Source: Megaustenia siamemsis | Lineage: Eukaryota; Mollusca; Gastropoda; Stylommatophora; Ariophantidae | Direction: 5' to 3' | Assembly (NCBI GenBank): GCA_032433765.1 | Contig: JAVIAB010000160.1 | Span: forward strand, 15,244,307-15,308,306 | Length of the DNA stretch: 64,000 bases | Part shown: positions 45,735-58,900 of the stretch, one piece after another | Numbering within the stretch: the first letter of the stretch is position 1 | Layout: each line of letters begins with the position of its first letter | Translations under genes and position numbers: made by a program | The notes under the pieces: generated by a model | The model's database searches: none | Seen by the model: only the letters and a program-made list of their open reading frames with translations | What the model was told of the DNA's origin: nothing

Positions 45735-45939
45735 CTGTGAAGTTCAAATAAAACTGATGTCACGTGATCTCATCTGAAGTTTAACTTAATGTGTGTGTGA
45801 CGAAAGCAATTGAAGAAACTTTTATATCAGTGTTTATTTTGTGTGGAATGTTGCGGAAACATAAATAAATAAAGTTGGAGAGATAGATAGAAAGTAGATA
45901 AACAAGCGATAGAAAATAAAACGAACAAGAGATTGATGC

Positions 45940-45961
45940 ATATATATATACATGTATATAT

Positions 45962-46026
<65 letters not shown>

Positions 46027-46054
46027 TTTGCTAATTATTATAAATAATAATGTA

Positions 46055-46096
<42 letters not shown>
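45940..46096. repeat. (TA)n and (GA)n microsatellite cluster
   Basis: Two (TA)n runs separated by (GA)n and an AT-rich stretch, in the intron between collagen exons 5 and 6. Confidence 0.9.
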
Positions 46097-46098
<2 letters not shown>

Positions 46099-46104
46099 AC
46101 ATCA

Positions 46105-46751
46105 CCTCAGTGCAAAATAAAGACAAGTGGAACAATATTAAAACAGGTAAATGAATTTAAATATTGGGAACTTTGTTAACCTCAGACGGAAGATGTACAA
46201 AAGAGGTGAGATGCAGAATGGCTCAGGCAAAAGCAACTTTCCAAAAAAATGAGGAAGATACTTTGCAATCCAATTTTTTACAACAGAAACAAGAAAAAGA
46301 GTTCTTAAATGTTATATAGAGCCAGTCTTAACATATGGATACGAATCATGGACACTAGGACAACAAACAAGAAAATCACTGGAGTCTGTAGAAATGTGGT
46401 TTTACAGATGAATGTTGAGAGTACCATGGACAGCTAAGAAGAGTAATGAAAATGTTCTGAGAGAGGTCAAAGCAAAACGAGGGCTAATTTCCATTATTAT
46501 CAAGAGACAATCATCATTTTTTTGGGCTATGTAATGAGAAGAGAACAACTGAAATATATTGTAACAACTGGAAAAATTGAGGGACGAAGAGATAGAGGGA
46601 AGCAAAGAGAAAATAAACAGACAGCTTAAGAGAATGGCTAGGCAGAAGGTCAACAACAGAAATGATAAATATCTGTCGAGATCGAAAATTGTGGAGAGAC
46701 ATGAACACCTACGCCATTAGGCCCGGTACTTGATGATGATGATGATGATGA

Positions 46752-46752
<1 letters not shown>
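46105..46752 (+). mobile_element. LINE family A, 3' part
   Basis: The plus strand carries LTYGYESWTLGQQTRKSLES, RRVPWTAK-like and MRREQLKYIVTTGKIEGRRD coding with frameshifts. It ends ggcccggtacttgatgatga and runs into a (GAT)n then (TA)n tract. Confidence 0.82.

Positions 46753-46812
<60 letters not shown>
46753..46812. repeat. (TA)n microsatellite
   Basis: About 60 bp of TA directly after the (GAT)n tail of the LINE. Confidence 0.9.
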
Positions 46813-47096
46813 AAGAAAATAGGAATAATAAAAAGACAAAGAAAGCGGATTAGAGAAAAAGAAGAAACATGAGAAAATATGTACATAAGAAATATAAAGA
46901 CAGAAGGAGAGAGTTAAAGGATGGAAACTGAAGAGGTTTTAAGCGATATCAACTAGAGAAGAGGCAAGAGAGAGAGAAAGGGGGGGGGGGGGGAAGCAGG
47001 GAGAGAGGATGTGAATGAAAGATAGAAAAAAATAAAGTGAGAGAGAGAAAGAGAAAACGAGTGAGAGAGAGAGAGAGTGAGAGAGAACAGACTTAC
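46813..47096. other. Purine-rich intron end next to collagen exon 5
   Basis: GA-rich tract with a G11-12 run at about 46981-46993. It starts almost at the donor of exon 5. Confidence 0.5.
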
Positions 47097-47129
47097 CATG
47101 CCTTGGGACCCAGGCGTGCCTTGAGGTCC
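47097..47129 (-). CDS. Collagen exon 5 of the window (33-nt microexon)
   Basis: 33 nt. The acceptor is cttttcaacag and the donor is ATG|gtaagt. It encodes GPQ GTP GSQ GM. The last triplet is completed by the Pro codon that opens the next exon, giving Gly-Met-Pro. This split triplet at a phase-0 border supports both exons together. Confidence 0.8.
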
Positions 47130-47494
47130 CTGTTGAAAAGAGACAGGGACAAATCAAAGATTTAGTATCAACATCCACGATGTTTTATCATTAATATTTG
47201 AACAGTGCATACCATCTCTGCTATCTTTGCGGAGAAGCGATATTTGTATCACAAAAGTCAAAAATGAATGTCGTGATTTGGAAAGCCTACAATGTGGACT
47301 GTGGCTGCTAAATATGAGGCCATGACAAGAACGGAGCACTATACATATGTTGCTTTACATGCGCAAAAAATCTTTAACAGTGATTAAGTGGTTAAAGGCT
47401 CGCTGTGTCTTTTAAAGCACCAATGATTCGGAGAAAGCTCACTGGTTATATCATCAAATGTCTCATTTTATGTCCCCTCCAATTTGGATAGAAA

Positions 47495-47850
47495 ATTTTG
47501 GTTGAAATTTCTAAGAAGAAAATTTAAAGAGACACAATCCAAACGAGGAAATTCTCAGAGGTCAACACAAAAACGGGAACTCCAAAGAAATATCAGAAAG
47601 AAACAATCAACAATTTTGGGCACATCATGAGAAGAGAAAAGTTGGAATACTTGGTTACAACTGGCAAAATACAGGGAAAGAGAGATCGCGGACGACAAAG
47701 AGAGAAAATACTGGATAGTTTGGTGTCACGGCATGGAAAGCAGTCAACAACAGAACTGATGTGATGGACGGTAGATAGAAGATTGTGGAAGGACATGATC
47801 ACCTACGCCAACCGGCATGGCTCATGATGATCACGATGATGATGTTGAAA
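47495..47850 (+). mobile_element. LINE family A (37259-type subfamily), 3' fragment
   Basis: The plus strand carries MRREKLEYLVTTGKIQGKRD, then RGRQREKILDSLVS and [16 protein letters not shown], ending in catgatgatcacgatgatga. It resembles the copy at 37259 more than the other A copies. Confidence 0.8.
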
Positions 47851-48520
47851 CAACCAAAAATTCTCCCTGCTGTAAGTCTTCTACCACATGGCTATGGATT
47901 GTCGATTTCCAAAGTGACTGGTTATTTCTCGGCTGATTCAACTGAAGTAAAAGAGAAAGTGTGTGGTCCTGAACTATCCAGGTCATGCGACCCAGATTTT
48001 GTATAAATGGTTTCCACTAAGCCACACCCAATAACACAAAATAAACTGAATGACCTGTAAGAGATCTTAATTTACCCCCCCCCCCCCTTTTACTCTCTTT
48101 AAAAAAAATAATAAACAAAGGGCGGAGTTTCTGGGCTGCAGACAACAACAGTGTAACCTCCTGGCATATGGTGTTTATATTATTTATGTGTTTCGGGACC
48201 ATCAGAAAAATCTGGTTACATTCTTTAACAAAGAAGATAATCGTCCTGTGTAAGATATTTCTGGCCTAATTGCGGTTCTCAATTACTAACAAGGTGATTG
48301 GTTCTGTTCATCGATTCCTCTCAGCCGAGTCTTGAAACGGGTCACTGGAATAATGGTCATGTTATACTTTCAGTTACAGTTATTGATGCAGTTTTAAAAG
48401 AAAGAAATCTATGACAGTATTAAACACCGTTTGGGGGTGTATACATTGTGATCAACATCAGTGGTAATTCACTGGTGACTTAAAGGTATTCGCTCATTTG
48501 TTTGATTACATTGTTGATAA
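47851..48520. other. No gene seen; C11 run at about 48076
   Basis: Unique-looking intron DNA. Confidence 0.4.
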
Positions 48521-48521
48521 A

Positions 48522-49440
48522 TCAAGCACTGTTGCTTTCTCTGTGAGTGGGATTGTCATGTAAGAAATGACCACTACGTCAAGCACTGTTACTGTCTCTA
48601 TATGTTGGGTTGTCATGCAATAAATGACCACTACGTCAAGCACTGTTACCGTCTCTATAAGCGGGATTGTCATGCAATAAATGACCACTACTTCAAGCAC
48701 TGTTACCGTCTCTATAAGCGGGATTGTCATGCAATAAATGACCACTACGTCAAGCACTGTTACTGTCTCTTTATGTTGGGTTGTCATGCAATAAATGACA
48801 CCTACGTCAAGCACTGTTACCGTCTCTATAAGCGGGATTGTCATGCAATAAATGACCACTACGTCAAGCACTGTTACTGTCTCTATATGTTGGGTTGTCA
48901 TGCAATAAATGACCACTACGTCAAGCACTGTTACCGTCTCTATAAGCGGGATTGTCATGCAATAAATGACCACTACGTCAAGCACTGTTACCGTCTCTAT
49001 AAGCGGGATTGTCATGCAATAAATGACCACTACGTCAAGCACTGTTACTGTCTCTGTATGTTGGATTGTCATGCAATAAATGACCACTACGTCAAGCTCT
49101 GTTACCGTCTCTAGAAGCGGGATTGGCATGCAATAAATGACCACTACGTCAAGCACTGTTACTGTCTCTGTATGTTGGGTTGTCATGCAATAAATGACCA
49201 CTACGTCAAGCACTGTTACCGTCTCTATAAGCGGGATTGTCATGCAATAAATGACCACTACGTCAAGCACTGTTACCGTCTCTATAAGCGGGATTGGCAT
49301 GCAAGAAATGACCACTACGTCAAGCACTGTTACCGTCTCTATAAGCGGGATTGTCATGCAATAAATGACCACTACGTCAAGCACTGTTACCGTCTCTATA
49401 AGCGGGATTGGCATGCAATAAATGACCACTACGTCAAAAA
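48522..49440. repeat. 57-bp minisatellite, about 16 copies
   Basis: The unit begins gggattgtcatgcaataaat and contains ctacgtcaagcactgttac. Since 57 is divisible by three and the unit lacks stops on both strands, it gives a false 307-codon minus frame and a 170-codon plus frame. Confidence 0.95.
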
Positions 49441-49811
49441 TACTGACTGATTAGGCAGTCAGTGCAACCTTACACTAAGAATATTGATCATCCAGAACCT
49501 GTAGACATTAGCAAGATTTTGTTCCCGTTCTTACACACTAATTTCAGTCTCATGAAAAACTTTGTCAACATAATGGATAAAATAGCAGAAGTTTCCCAGC
49601 CTCTCATCAGAAAATCTCCAATACCGAGTGGAGGTAAAATAAAAGAGATAGAATTTCCTGGTCTCCAAATTCGTAACTTTGCTATAAATGGAGTAACGCG
49701 TTCTGTGTGACGTAATGTATTGATTCGCTGTTTGAAAATCAGGGTACGATGATCGAAACCTACGGTAGACAGAAAGGATTGTTTCTATCGGGTGTGAAAT
49801 CTCTCTCTCTC

Positions 49812-49874
<63 letters not shown>

Positions 49875-50560
49875 GATCAGGACTCAATCAGAGTAGGATT
49901 GCAGACTCCCACATGAAGTCAGCTGTCAGGCTAAGTGTGTTAATCACCCCTACAGACAGAACATCACAATTAGAGTCCGCCAGATCCACTTTGATTTAAA
50001 CATTAAAACGTTGCACTGTGTTCTGCGCCAGTGGCCCAGTGCATCCGATTTCAGCCAGCATTTATTCAGGTTTGCTTTCCTTAGCCTTTGATTGTCCCCA
50101 ATCTTCCTGCAAGGCAACAAATTGTCTTTTCTGTAGGGGGATTCTGCCTTTAGATGGTCGGCCCTCCCAGGTTTACGAGCACCATCTGCCCGAGTCACTA
50201 GAGGTGACTAACACAGACATGCACACACAAAGGGGGTGAAATAAAAATCCTGAGTCACACACCCCTTGGTGCTGCTTTAACCAAGCGGCCTTTATTTCTC
50301 TGGTCTTGTCGTGAGTCCCCCCCCCCCCCCGTCACCCATCCCCTGGGGACGGACATACGCCTGCAATGGTAAAATATGTTGTAAAGAAAGATAGTTACAG
50401 ATGCAGAGTTCCTTTACGTGTTGCATGTCAAAAAAAAAAAAAAAGCTGCTTGGGTAGAATTTCAGTTTGTGGTTAAAAAATATTGTTTTTGAAACAACAA
50501 ACAACAGAACAGACAACTACCAGAAAATTGCAGATAAATCTCATGATGTACAAAAGGTTT
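49441..50560. other. Intron; (CT)n at 49800-49872, no gene seen
   Basis: An 82-codon plus frame at 49462-49710 looks protein-like (ISKILFPFLHTNFSLMKNFV) but matches nothing I know. A copy of the dispersed motif seen near 865-905 lies inverted at 49768-49800. C12 occurs near 50318. Confidence 0.4.
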
Positions 50561-50566
50561 GACTGC

Positions 50567-50760
50567 AGCATATCTGTGAATGTTCATTTCTTACACTCGC
50601 AACTCGATTTCACTACACCAAACTGTGGCGCAATGAGCGATGATCGTGGTCGGAGACTTCACAAAGGCGTTGCTGCTATGGAGAAAAGGCACATGGGCAA
50701 TTGGGAACCATTCAATAATCGCATTTTATTGCAGGAAAACAAGAAACGCCCCAATGCTTG
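50567..50760 (+). pseudogene. Transposon-associated gene fragment (HFLHSxLDF family)
   Basis: Plus-strand frame with NVHFLHSQLDFTTPNCGAMS, then DDRGRRLHKGVAAMEKRHMG and NW, then a stop after 15-20 unrelated codons. The pattern FLHSHLDFFPEN-GAVSDEQGERFHQD-MEKRYQGxW is common in invertebrate genomes in uncharacterised, repeat-borne genes. Only this C-terminal-type block is present, cut on both sides. Confidence 0.6.
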
Positions 50761-50995
50761 AATGCAAGAAACAAATAACTGGGAAATAGATTGTCCATGG
50801 AGTTATGATGGTAAGGATATAAATGTTCATTTAGAAAATAAACAATTTGTGAAATGTCAGTGCTGTTTATTTTTTCCATTTTATTTTGGGAATATGACAC
50901 AGATGAGCACGTGACTGCAGTTTTAATAAAGCCCAAGAAGAAATCAAACTAATTGTTTTGAAGAAACATGAGAAGAAGGAGAAAGGCAAACATTA
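50761..50995. other. No gene seen
   Basis: Short intron stretch between the pseudogene fragment and the 28-bp minisatellite. Confidence 0.35.
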
Positions 50996-50997
50996 TA

Positions 50998-52078
50998 GAC
51001 ATTAGTCTGACGTTCTGATATTATTGACATTAGTCTGACGTTCTGATATTATTGACATTAGTCTGACGTTCTGATATTATTGACATTAGTCTGACGTTCT
51101 GATATTATTGACATTAGTCTGACGTTCTGATATTATTGACATTAGTCTGACGTTCTGATATTATTGACATTAGTCTGACGTTCTGATATTATTGACATTA
51201 GTCTGACGTTCTGATATTATTGACATTAGTCTGACGTTCTGATATTATTGACATTAGTCTGACGTTCTGATATTATTGACATTATAGTCTGACGTACTGA
51301 CATTATTGACATTAGTTTGACGTTCTGACATTAGTCTGACGTACTGACATTATTGACATTAGTTTGACGTTCTGACATTAGTGTGACGTACTGGCATTAT
51401 TGGCATTCGTCTGACGTGCTGGCATTATTGACATTAATATGACGTTCTGACATTATTGACATTAGTTTTACGTACTGGCATTATTGACATTAATATGACG
51501 TTCTGACATTATTGATATTAGTTTGACGTACTGGCATTATTGACATTAGTTTGACGTACTGGCATTATTGACATTAGTTTGACGTACTGGCATTATTGAC
51601 ATTAGTTTGACGTACTGGCATTATTGACATTAATATGACGTTCTGACATTATTGACACTAGTTTGACGTACTGGCATTATTGACATTAGTTTGACGTACT
51701 GGTATTATTGACATTAGTTTGACGTACTGGTATTATTGACATTAGTTTGACGTACTGACATTATTTACATTAATATGACGTTCTGACATTATTGACATTA
51801 GTCTGACGTACTGGTATTATTGACATTAGTCTGACGTATGGCATTATGGACATTAATATGACGTTCTGACATTATTGACATTAATATGAAGTTCTAACAT
51901 TATTGACATTAGTCTGACGTACTGGCATTATTGACATTAATATGAAGTTCTAACATTATTGACATTAGTCTGACGTACTGGCATTATTGACATTAATATG
52001 ACGTTCTGACATTATTGACATTAGTCTGACGTACTGGCATTATTGACATTCGTCTGACGTCCAGGGATTATTGATTAT
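50998..52078. repeat. 28-bp minisatellite, about 38 copies in two sub-blocks
   Basis: The first ten units (50998-51290) are almost identical ttattgacattagtctgacg plus ttctgata. The rest are mixed variants (gtttgacgtactggca, aatatgacgttctgaca). The homogeneous block looks like a recent local expansion. Confidence 0.93.
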
Positions 52079-52228
52079 TTCATACACATAAAAGCTAATT
52101 GGAGAGACTCATGATGACATTTGAAATCGCCTTGTTTAATCATAACAACATTGTAGGACCAATGTTTATAAAAATAACGTTCGAAAATGTGTAGACTTGT
52201 GTTACATTTAAGAGAAACATGATCTTAC

Positions 52229-52288
52229 TGTTAACCCCACTGGGCCGCGTTGTTCTCCTCTGTCTGTTGGATGTCCAGGGCTGATGCT
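52229..52288 (-). CDS. Candidate collagen exon 4: short non-helical interruption (NC3-like)
   Basis: 60 nt, phase 0 at both ends. The acceptor ttgtgttttcccag and donor ACA|gtaaga are both good. The translation starts SISPGHPTDRGEQR and ends with the triplets GPV GLT. It does not begin with Gly and has about 14 residues that break Gly-X-Y. If real, it forms a short interruption between two collagenous blocks, as NC3 does in FACIT collagens. The splice sites and phase fit its neighbours exactly. Transcript support would be needed, because skipping it would also leave an open, perfectly periodic frame. Confidence 0.55.
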
Positions 52289-52569
52289 CTGGGAAAACAC
52301 AATTAATCTTGACTGTAGTACTAAATACTTCCATTATAATTTAATAAACTCTAGAAAAAGTGAAACAATACAGATTGTAGCACTAAATACTTACATTCTA
52401 ATTTAATAAACTCTAGAAAACGTAAAACAATACAGATTATAGCACTAAATACTTACAATATTTCTTAACTTTAAACTATGGGAGGACGTTAAAATTATTT
52501 TAGCTCAAACTAATTTTTTTTATAATAAACCTTTAATTTGTAATTTACTCATAATATTCACCTAGTAAC

Positions 52570-54290
52570 TAATCTATTATCCAAACACCTCGCGTTAAAA
52601 ACTAACAAATAACTCTCTCATTAATATCTTACAAACACCTCGCGTCATAAACTAACAAATAACTCTCTCACTAATAACTTACAAACACCTCGCGTCATAA
52701 ACTAACAAATAACTCTCACACTAATATCTTATCAAACACCTCGCGTTATAAACTAACAAACAACTCTCTCATTAATATCTTACAAACACCTCGCGTCATA
52801 AACTAACAAATAACTCTCTCACTATATCTTACCAAACACCTCGCGTTATAAACGAACAAATAACTCTCTGATTAATATCTTACCTAGCACCTCGCGTTAT
52901 AAACTAACAAATAACTCTCTCACTAATATCTTACCAAACACCTCGCGTTATAAACGAACAAATAACTCTCTCATTAATATCTTACCTAGCACCTCGCGTT
53001 ATAAACTAACAAATAACTCTCTCACTAATATCTTACCTAGCACCTCGCGTTATAAACTAACAAATAACTCTCTCACTAATATCTTACCTAACAACTCGCG
53101 TTATAAACTAACAAATAACTCTCTCATTAATATCTTACCTAGCACCTCGCGTTATAAACTAACAAATAACTCTCTCACTAATATCTTACCTAGCACCTCG
53201 CGTTATAAACTAACAAATAACTCTCTCACTAATATCTTACCTAACAACTCGCGTTATAAACTAACACATAACCCATTCACTAATATCTTACCTAACACCT
53301 CGCGTTATAAACTAACAAACAACTCTCTCACTAATATCTTACCAAACACCTCGCGTTATAAACTAACAAATAACTCTCTCACTAATATCTTACCTAGCAC
53401 CTCGCGTCATAAACTAACAAATAACTGTCTCACTAATATCTTACCAAGCACCTCGCGTTATAAACTAACAAACAACTCTCTCAATAATATCTTACAAACA
53501 CCTCGCGACATAAACTAACAAATAACTCTCTCATTAATATTTTACCAAATACCTCGCGTCATAAACTAACAAACAACTCTCTCACTAATATCTTACCAAA
53601 CACCTCGCGTCATAAACTAACAAATAACTATCTCACTAATATCTTACCTAGCACCTCGCGTTATAAACTAACAAATAACTCTCTCATTAATATCTTACCT
53701 AGCACCTCGCGTTATAAACGAATAAATAACTCTCTCAACAATATCTTACCTAGCACCTCGCGTTATAAACTAACAAATAACTCTCTCACTAATATCTTAC
53801 CTAACAACTCGCGTTATAAACTAACAAATAACCCATTCACTAATATCTTACCAAACACCTTGCGTTATAAACTAACAAACAACTCTCTCACTAATATCTT
53901 ACCTAACACCTCGCGTTATAAACTAACAGATAACTCTCTCACTAATATCTTACCTAACACCTCGCGTTATAAACTAACAAATAACTTTCTCACTAATATC
54001 TTACCTAACACCTCGCGTTATAAACTAACAAATAACTCTCTCACTAATATCTTACCTAACACCTCACGTTATAAACTAACAAATAACTCTCTCACTAATA
54101 TCTTACCTAACACCTCACGTTATAAACTAACAAATAACTTTCTCACTAATATACTACCAAACACCTCGCGTTATAAACTAACAAATAACCCTCTCACCAA
54201 ACACCTCGCGTCATAAACTAACAAAAAACCCTCTCATTAATATCTTACAAAACACCTCGCGTTATAAACTAACAAATAACTCTCTCAACA
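52570..54290. repeat. 51-bp minisatellite, about 34 copies
   Basis: The unit begins accaaacacctcgcgttata and ends ctctctcactaatatctt. It fills most of the intron between collagen exons 3 and 4. Confidence 0.95.
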
Positions 54291-54411
54291 ATCGATCATA
54301 AAATAACTCAATAAACCATCAATCAACATTCAACAACAACAAAAAACACAACAATAACACAACTTAACAACTCTTCTAACAAACCAACTGATCAAATTCC
54401 ACAACACTTAC

Positions 54412-54447
54412 CACTTGTCCCCTGTCCCCTGGAGGTCCCGGTGGTCC
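54412..54447 (-). CDS. Collagen exon 3 of the window (4 Gly-X-Y triplets)
   Basis: 36 nt, phase 0 at both ends. The acceptor is catatgcag and the donor is GTG|gtaagtg. It encodes GPP GPP GDR GQV. This very small exon sits between two minisatellite-filled introns. It ends the upstream Gly-X-Y block, because the next candidate exon breaks the pattern. Confidence 0.8.
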
Positions 54448-55074
54448 CTGCATATGTAAATATGTGCAATGATCATTAATTCACACGTAACAAGAGCATG
54501 AACTCGCATGGAAAGAACATATGCTCACATGTAACAAGCACATAAACTCACATGTAACAAGCACATAAGCTCACAAGTAATAAGAACAGAACTCACACGT
54601 AACAAGATCAAGAACTCTTATTTAACAAAACCAAGACCTCATATGTAACAAGAACTCACATGCAACAGAATCACGAATTCACATGTAACAAGGTAATGAA
54701 CTAACATATAACATGGTCATGGGTTCACATAGAACAACATGTATTATTGTATAGCTGCAGCCTATTTGATTTTATTATTTCCTTTCTTCTTCTATCTTTG
54801 CCGCGTTACTTTACTCCTTTCATCTATCTTGTTTTTCCCTTTATTTCCTTGTTTACTTTATAGAATATTACTTTCTATTTTTTTGTTTTTGGCTTTCATG
54901 CCCTGTTCCCTATTTTTGACGTAATCTTGCCATTTCTTTCAATATTAAATACACTTGAGTTCAACAATTTGAAAACTTTTCTGATCTTCCAAAATTTAGT
55001 CTTTTTAATTTTTTTGTTTTGTTTTTTATTTCACTGCAATCTTCATCATCTTCTACTTCTTTCATATCCCATTT
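54448..55074. other. Intron with loose cacatgtaacaag repeats (54480-54740), no gene seen
   Basis: Degenerate units of about 30 bp, then pyrimidine-rich DNA. Confidence 0.5.
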
Positions 55075-55545
55075 GCTTTACAGCGCCGAGAAGAGATAAA
55101 CAATTTGCTGTCATTTGCTATTCTGTTGGCCTCTACTGCTGTTATAGGTTCTACTTTATGTGTCCTAGTTATGTTTATAATATTCTATTAATCCATATTT
55201 TTCGTGGTCGGCCCTTGGGTCTGGTGTTCTCGCAACATTTATTGAAGCCTCGTTATGTTGTGCTTTAATCACGCTGCCTTATCACGTGACCAAGCCATTT
55301 TATCTGTTTCTTTATAAATGTATATATAGCTTTTATTTTTAATTTATATCTTATAATACATCTTTTTTCCTCAGTTCTTTATTTCTGGTCTTGTCTCTCA
55401 GACTGTTTCCTGTCATTCGTCTAACACATTTCATCTCAGTAGACGTTATTTTGCTTATTGTTCTTGCATCTAGGGTCCAGCGTTGTACCATTGGTAGCAC
55501 AACGCTGGGATTAGAGTTAGAGTGCCCGTTTTGCCTCTAGATAAT
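55075..55545 (-). mobile_element. LINE family C, RT C-terminal fragment
   Basis: Minus-strand match to 44575-45225, including the inverse of ttttcgtggtcg, cttgggtctggtgttctcgc and tctcagactgtttcctgtca. Frames are heavily broken. Confidence 0.75.
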
Positions 55546-55679
55546 CAAATATTCAATTACATCCCCAAAAAAATCAGAAAAAATCAAGGAAATTAAACTG
55601 GAAAAAAATTATAAAAATATTAGGTGAAAAAAAGCAACAGAGTTTCATGAAAGACTCTTAGGGCACAAAAAAACGTGCT

Positions 55680-58600
55680 CATTAAAGCAAGGCAACAAGA
55701 TTATCACAAGAAGAAGGCAACAAAACTAGTACAAGAAGAAGACAACAAGACTAGCACAAGAAGAAGGCAACAAGACTAGCACAAGAAGAAGGCAACAAGA
55801 CTGGCACAAGAAAAGGCAACAAGACTAGCACAAGAAGAAGGCAACAAGATTAACACAAGAAGAAGGCAACAAGATTATCACAAGAAGAAGGCAACAAAAC
55901 TAGTACAAGAAGAAGGCAAATAGATTATCACAAGAAGAAGGCATCAAGACTAGCACAAGAAGAAGACAAAAGGACTAGCACAAGAAGAAGGCAACAAGAC
56001 TAGCACAAGAAGAAGGCAACAAGACTAGCACAATAAGAAGGCAACAAGACTAGCACAAGAAGATGGCAACAAGACTAGCACAAGAAGAAGACAACAAGAC
56101 TAGCACAATAAGAAGGCAACAAGACTAGCACAAGAAGATGGCAACAAGACTAGCACAAGAAGAAGGCAACAAGACTAGCACAAGAAGAAGACAACAAGAG
56201 TAGCACAAGAAGAAGGCAACAAGACTAGCACAAGAAGAAGGCAACAAGACTAGCACAAGAAGAAGGCAACAAGACTAGCACAAGAAGAAGGCAAAAAGAC
56301 TGGCACAAGAAGAAGACAACAAGAGTAGCACAAGAAGAAGACAACAAGACTAGCACAAGAAGAAGACAACAAGACTAGCACAAGAAGAAGACAACAAGAC
56401 TAGCACAAGAAGAAGACAACAAGACTAGCACAAGAAAATGGCAACAAGACTAGCACAAGAAGAAGGCAACAAGACTAGCACAAGAAGAAGGCAACAAGAC
56501 TAGCACAAGAAGAAGGCAACAAGACTAGCACAAGAAGAAGGCAACAAGACTAGCACAATAAGAAGGCAACAAGACTAGCACAAGAAGATGGCAACAAGAC
56601 TAGCACAAGAAGAAGGCAACAAGACTAGCACAAGAAGATGGCAACAAGACTAGCACAAGAAGATAGCAACAAGACTAGCACAAGGAGAAGGCAACAAGAT
56701 TAGCACAAGAAGATGGCAACAAGACTAGCACAAGAAGAAGGCAACAAGACTAGCACAAGAAGAAGGCAACAAGACTAGCCCAAGAAGATGACAACAAGAC
56801 TAGCACAAGAAGATGACAACAAGACTAGCACAAGAAGAAGGCAACAAGACTAGCACAAGAAGATGGCAACAAGACTAGCACAAGAGGAAGACAACAAGAG
56901 TAGCACAAGAAGAAGGCAACAAGACTAGCACAAGAAGAAGACAACAAGAGTAGCACAAGAAGAAGGCAACAAGACTAGCACAAGAAGAAAACAAGACTAG
57001 CACAAGAAGATAGCAACAAGACTAGTACAAGAAGAAGGCAACAAGACTAGCACAAGAAGAAGGCAACAAGACTAGTACAAGAAGAAGACAACAAGACTAG
57101 CACAAGAAGAAGGCAACAAGACTAGTACAAGAAGAAGACAACAAGACTAGCACAAGAAGAAGGCAACAAGACTAGCACAAGAAGATAGCAACAAGACTAG
57201 TACAAGAAGAAGACAACAAGACTAGCACAAGAAGAAGGCAACAAGACTAGTACAAGAAGAAGACAACAAGACTAGCACAAGAAGAAGACAACAAGACTAG
57301 CACAAGAAGATAGCAACAAGACTAGTACAAGAAGAAGACAACAAGACTAGCACAAGAAGAAGGCAACAAGACTAGTACAAGAAGAAGACAACAAGACTAG
57401 CACAAGAAGAAGGCAACAAGACTAGCACAAGAAGATGGCAACAAGACTAGCACAAGAAGAAGACAACAAGACTAGCACAAGAAGATGGCAACAAGACTAG
57501 CACAAGAAGATGGCAACAAGACTAGCACAAGAAGAAGGCAACAAGACTAGCACAAGAAGATGGCAACAAGACTAGCACAAGAAGATGGCAACAAGACTAG
57601 CACAAGAAGATGGCAACAAGACTAGCACAAGAAGAAGGCAACAAGACTAGCACAAGAAGAAGGCAACAAGACTAGCACAAGAAGATGGCAACAAGACTAG
57701 CACAAGAAGATGGCAACAAGACTAGCACAAGAAGATGGCAATAAGACTAGCACAAGAAGAAGGCAACAAGACTAGCACAAGAAGATGGCAACAAGACTAG
57801 CACAAGAGGATGGCAACAAGACTAGCACAAGAAGATGGCAACAAGACTAGCACAAGAAGATGGCAACAAGACTAGCACAAGAAGAAGGCAACAAGACTAG
57901 CACAAGAAGAAAACAAGACTAGCACAAGAAGAAGACAACAAGACTAGCACAAGAAGATGGCAACAAGATTATCACAAGAAGAAGGCAACAAGACTAGCAC
58001 AAGAAGAAGGCAACAAGACTAGCACAAGAAGAAGGCAACAAGAGTAGCACAAGAAGAAGACAACAAGACTAGCACAAGAAGAAGGCAACAAGACTAGCAC
58101 AAGAAGAACACAACAAGACTAGCACAAGAAGATGGCAACAAGACTAGCACAAGAAGAAAGCAACAAGACTAGCACAAGAAGAAGGCAACAAGAGTAGCAC
58201 AAGAAGATGGCAACAAGACTAGCACAAGAAGAAGGCAACAAGACTAGCACAAGAAGAAGACAACAAGACTAGCACAAGCAGAAGACAACAAGAGTAGCAC
58301 AAGAAAAAGGCAACAAGACTAGCACAAGAAGATGACAACAAGACTAGCACATGAAGAAGACAACAAGAGTAGCACAAGAAAAAGGCAACAAGACTAGCAC
58401 AAGAAGATGGCAACAAGACTAGCACATGAAGAAGACAACAAGAGTAGCACAAGAAAAAGGCAACAAGACTAGCACAAGAAGAAGACAACAAGACTAGCAC
58501 ATGAAGAAGACAACAAGAGTAGCACAAGAAAAAGGCAACAAGACTAGCACAAGAAGATGGCAACAAGACTAGCACAAGAAGAAGGCAATAAGAGTAGCAC

Positions 58601-58880
58601 AAGAAAAAGGCAACAAGACTAGCACAAGAAGAAGGCAACAAGACTAGCACAAGAAGAAGACAACAAGAGTAGCACAAGAAAAAGGCAACAAGACTAGCAC
58701 AAGATGAAGGCAACAAGACTAGCACAAGAAGAAGACAACAAGACTAGCACATGAAGAAGGCAACAAGACTAGCACAAGAAAAAGGCAACAAGAGTAGCAC
58801 AAGAAAAAGGCAACAAAAGTAGCACAAGAAAAAGGCAACAAGAGTAGCACAAGAAAAAGGCAACAAGACTAGCACATGAA
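55680..58880. repeat. 25-bp minisatellite, 3.2 kb, about 128 copies
   Basis: The unit is ggcaacaagactagcacaag plus aagaa. Variants (gacaacaag, gatggcaac, gtagcacaag) recur in clusters. The unit is not divisible by three, so frames cycle through LVLLPSSC, ASLVAFFL and CYSCCLL. The array reaches within about 20 nt of collagen exon 2's donor. Confidence 0.95.
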
Positions 58881-58900
58881 GAGATTTAAAAACTTCTCAC

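Noticed and set aside
48506..49429. 307-codon minus frame with 19-residue repeats
   Set aside because: It is the 57-bp minisatellite in a stop-free frame, and the opposite strand is also open.
49462..49710. 82-codon plus frame with protein-like composition
   Set aside because: No recognisable domain, no splice support, and it lies on the opposite strand inside a collagen intron.
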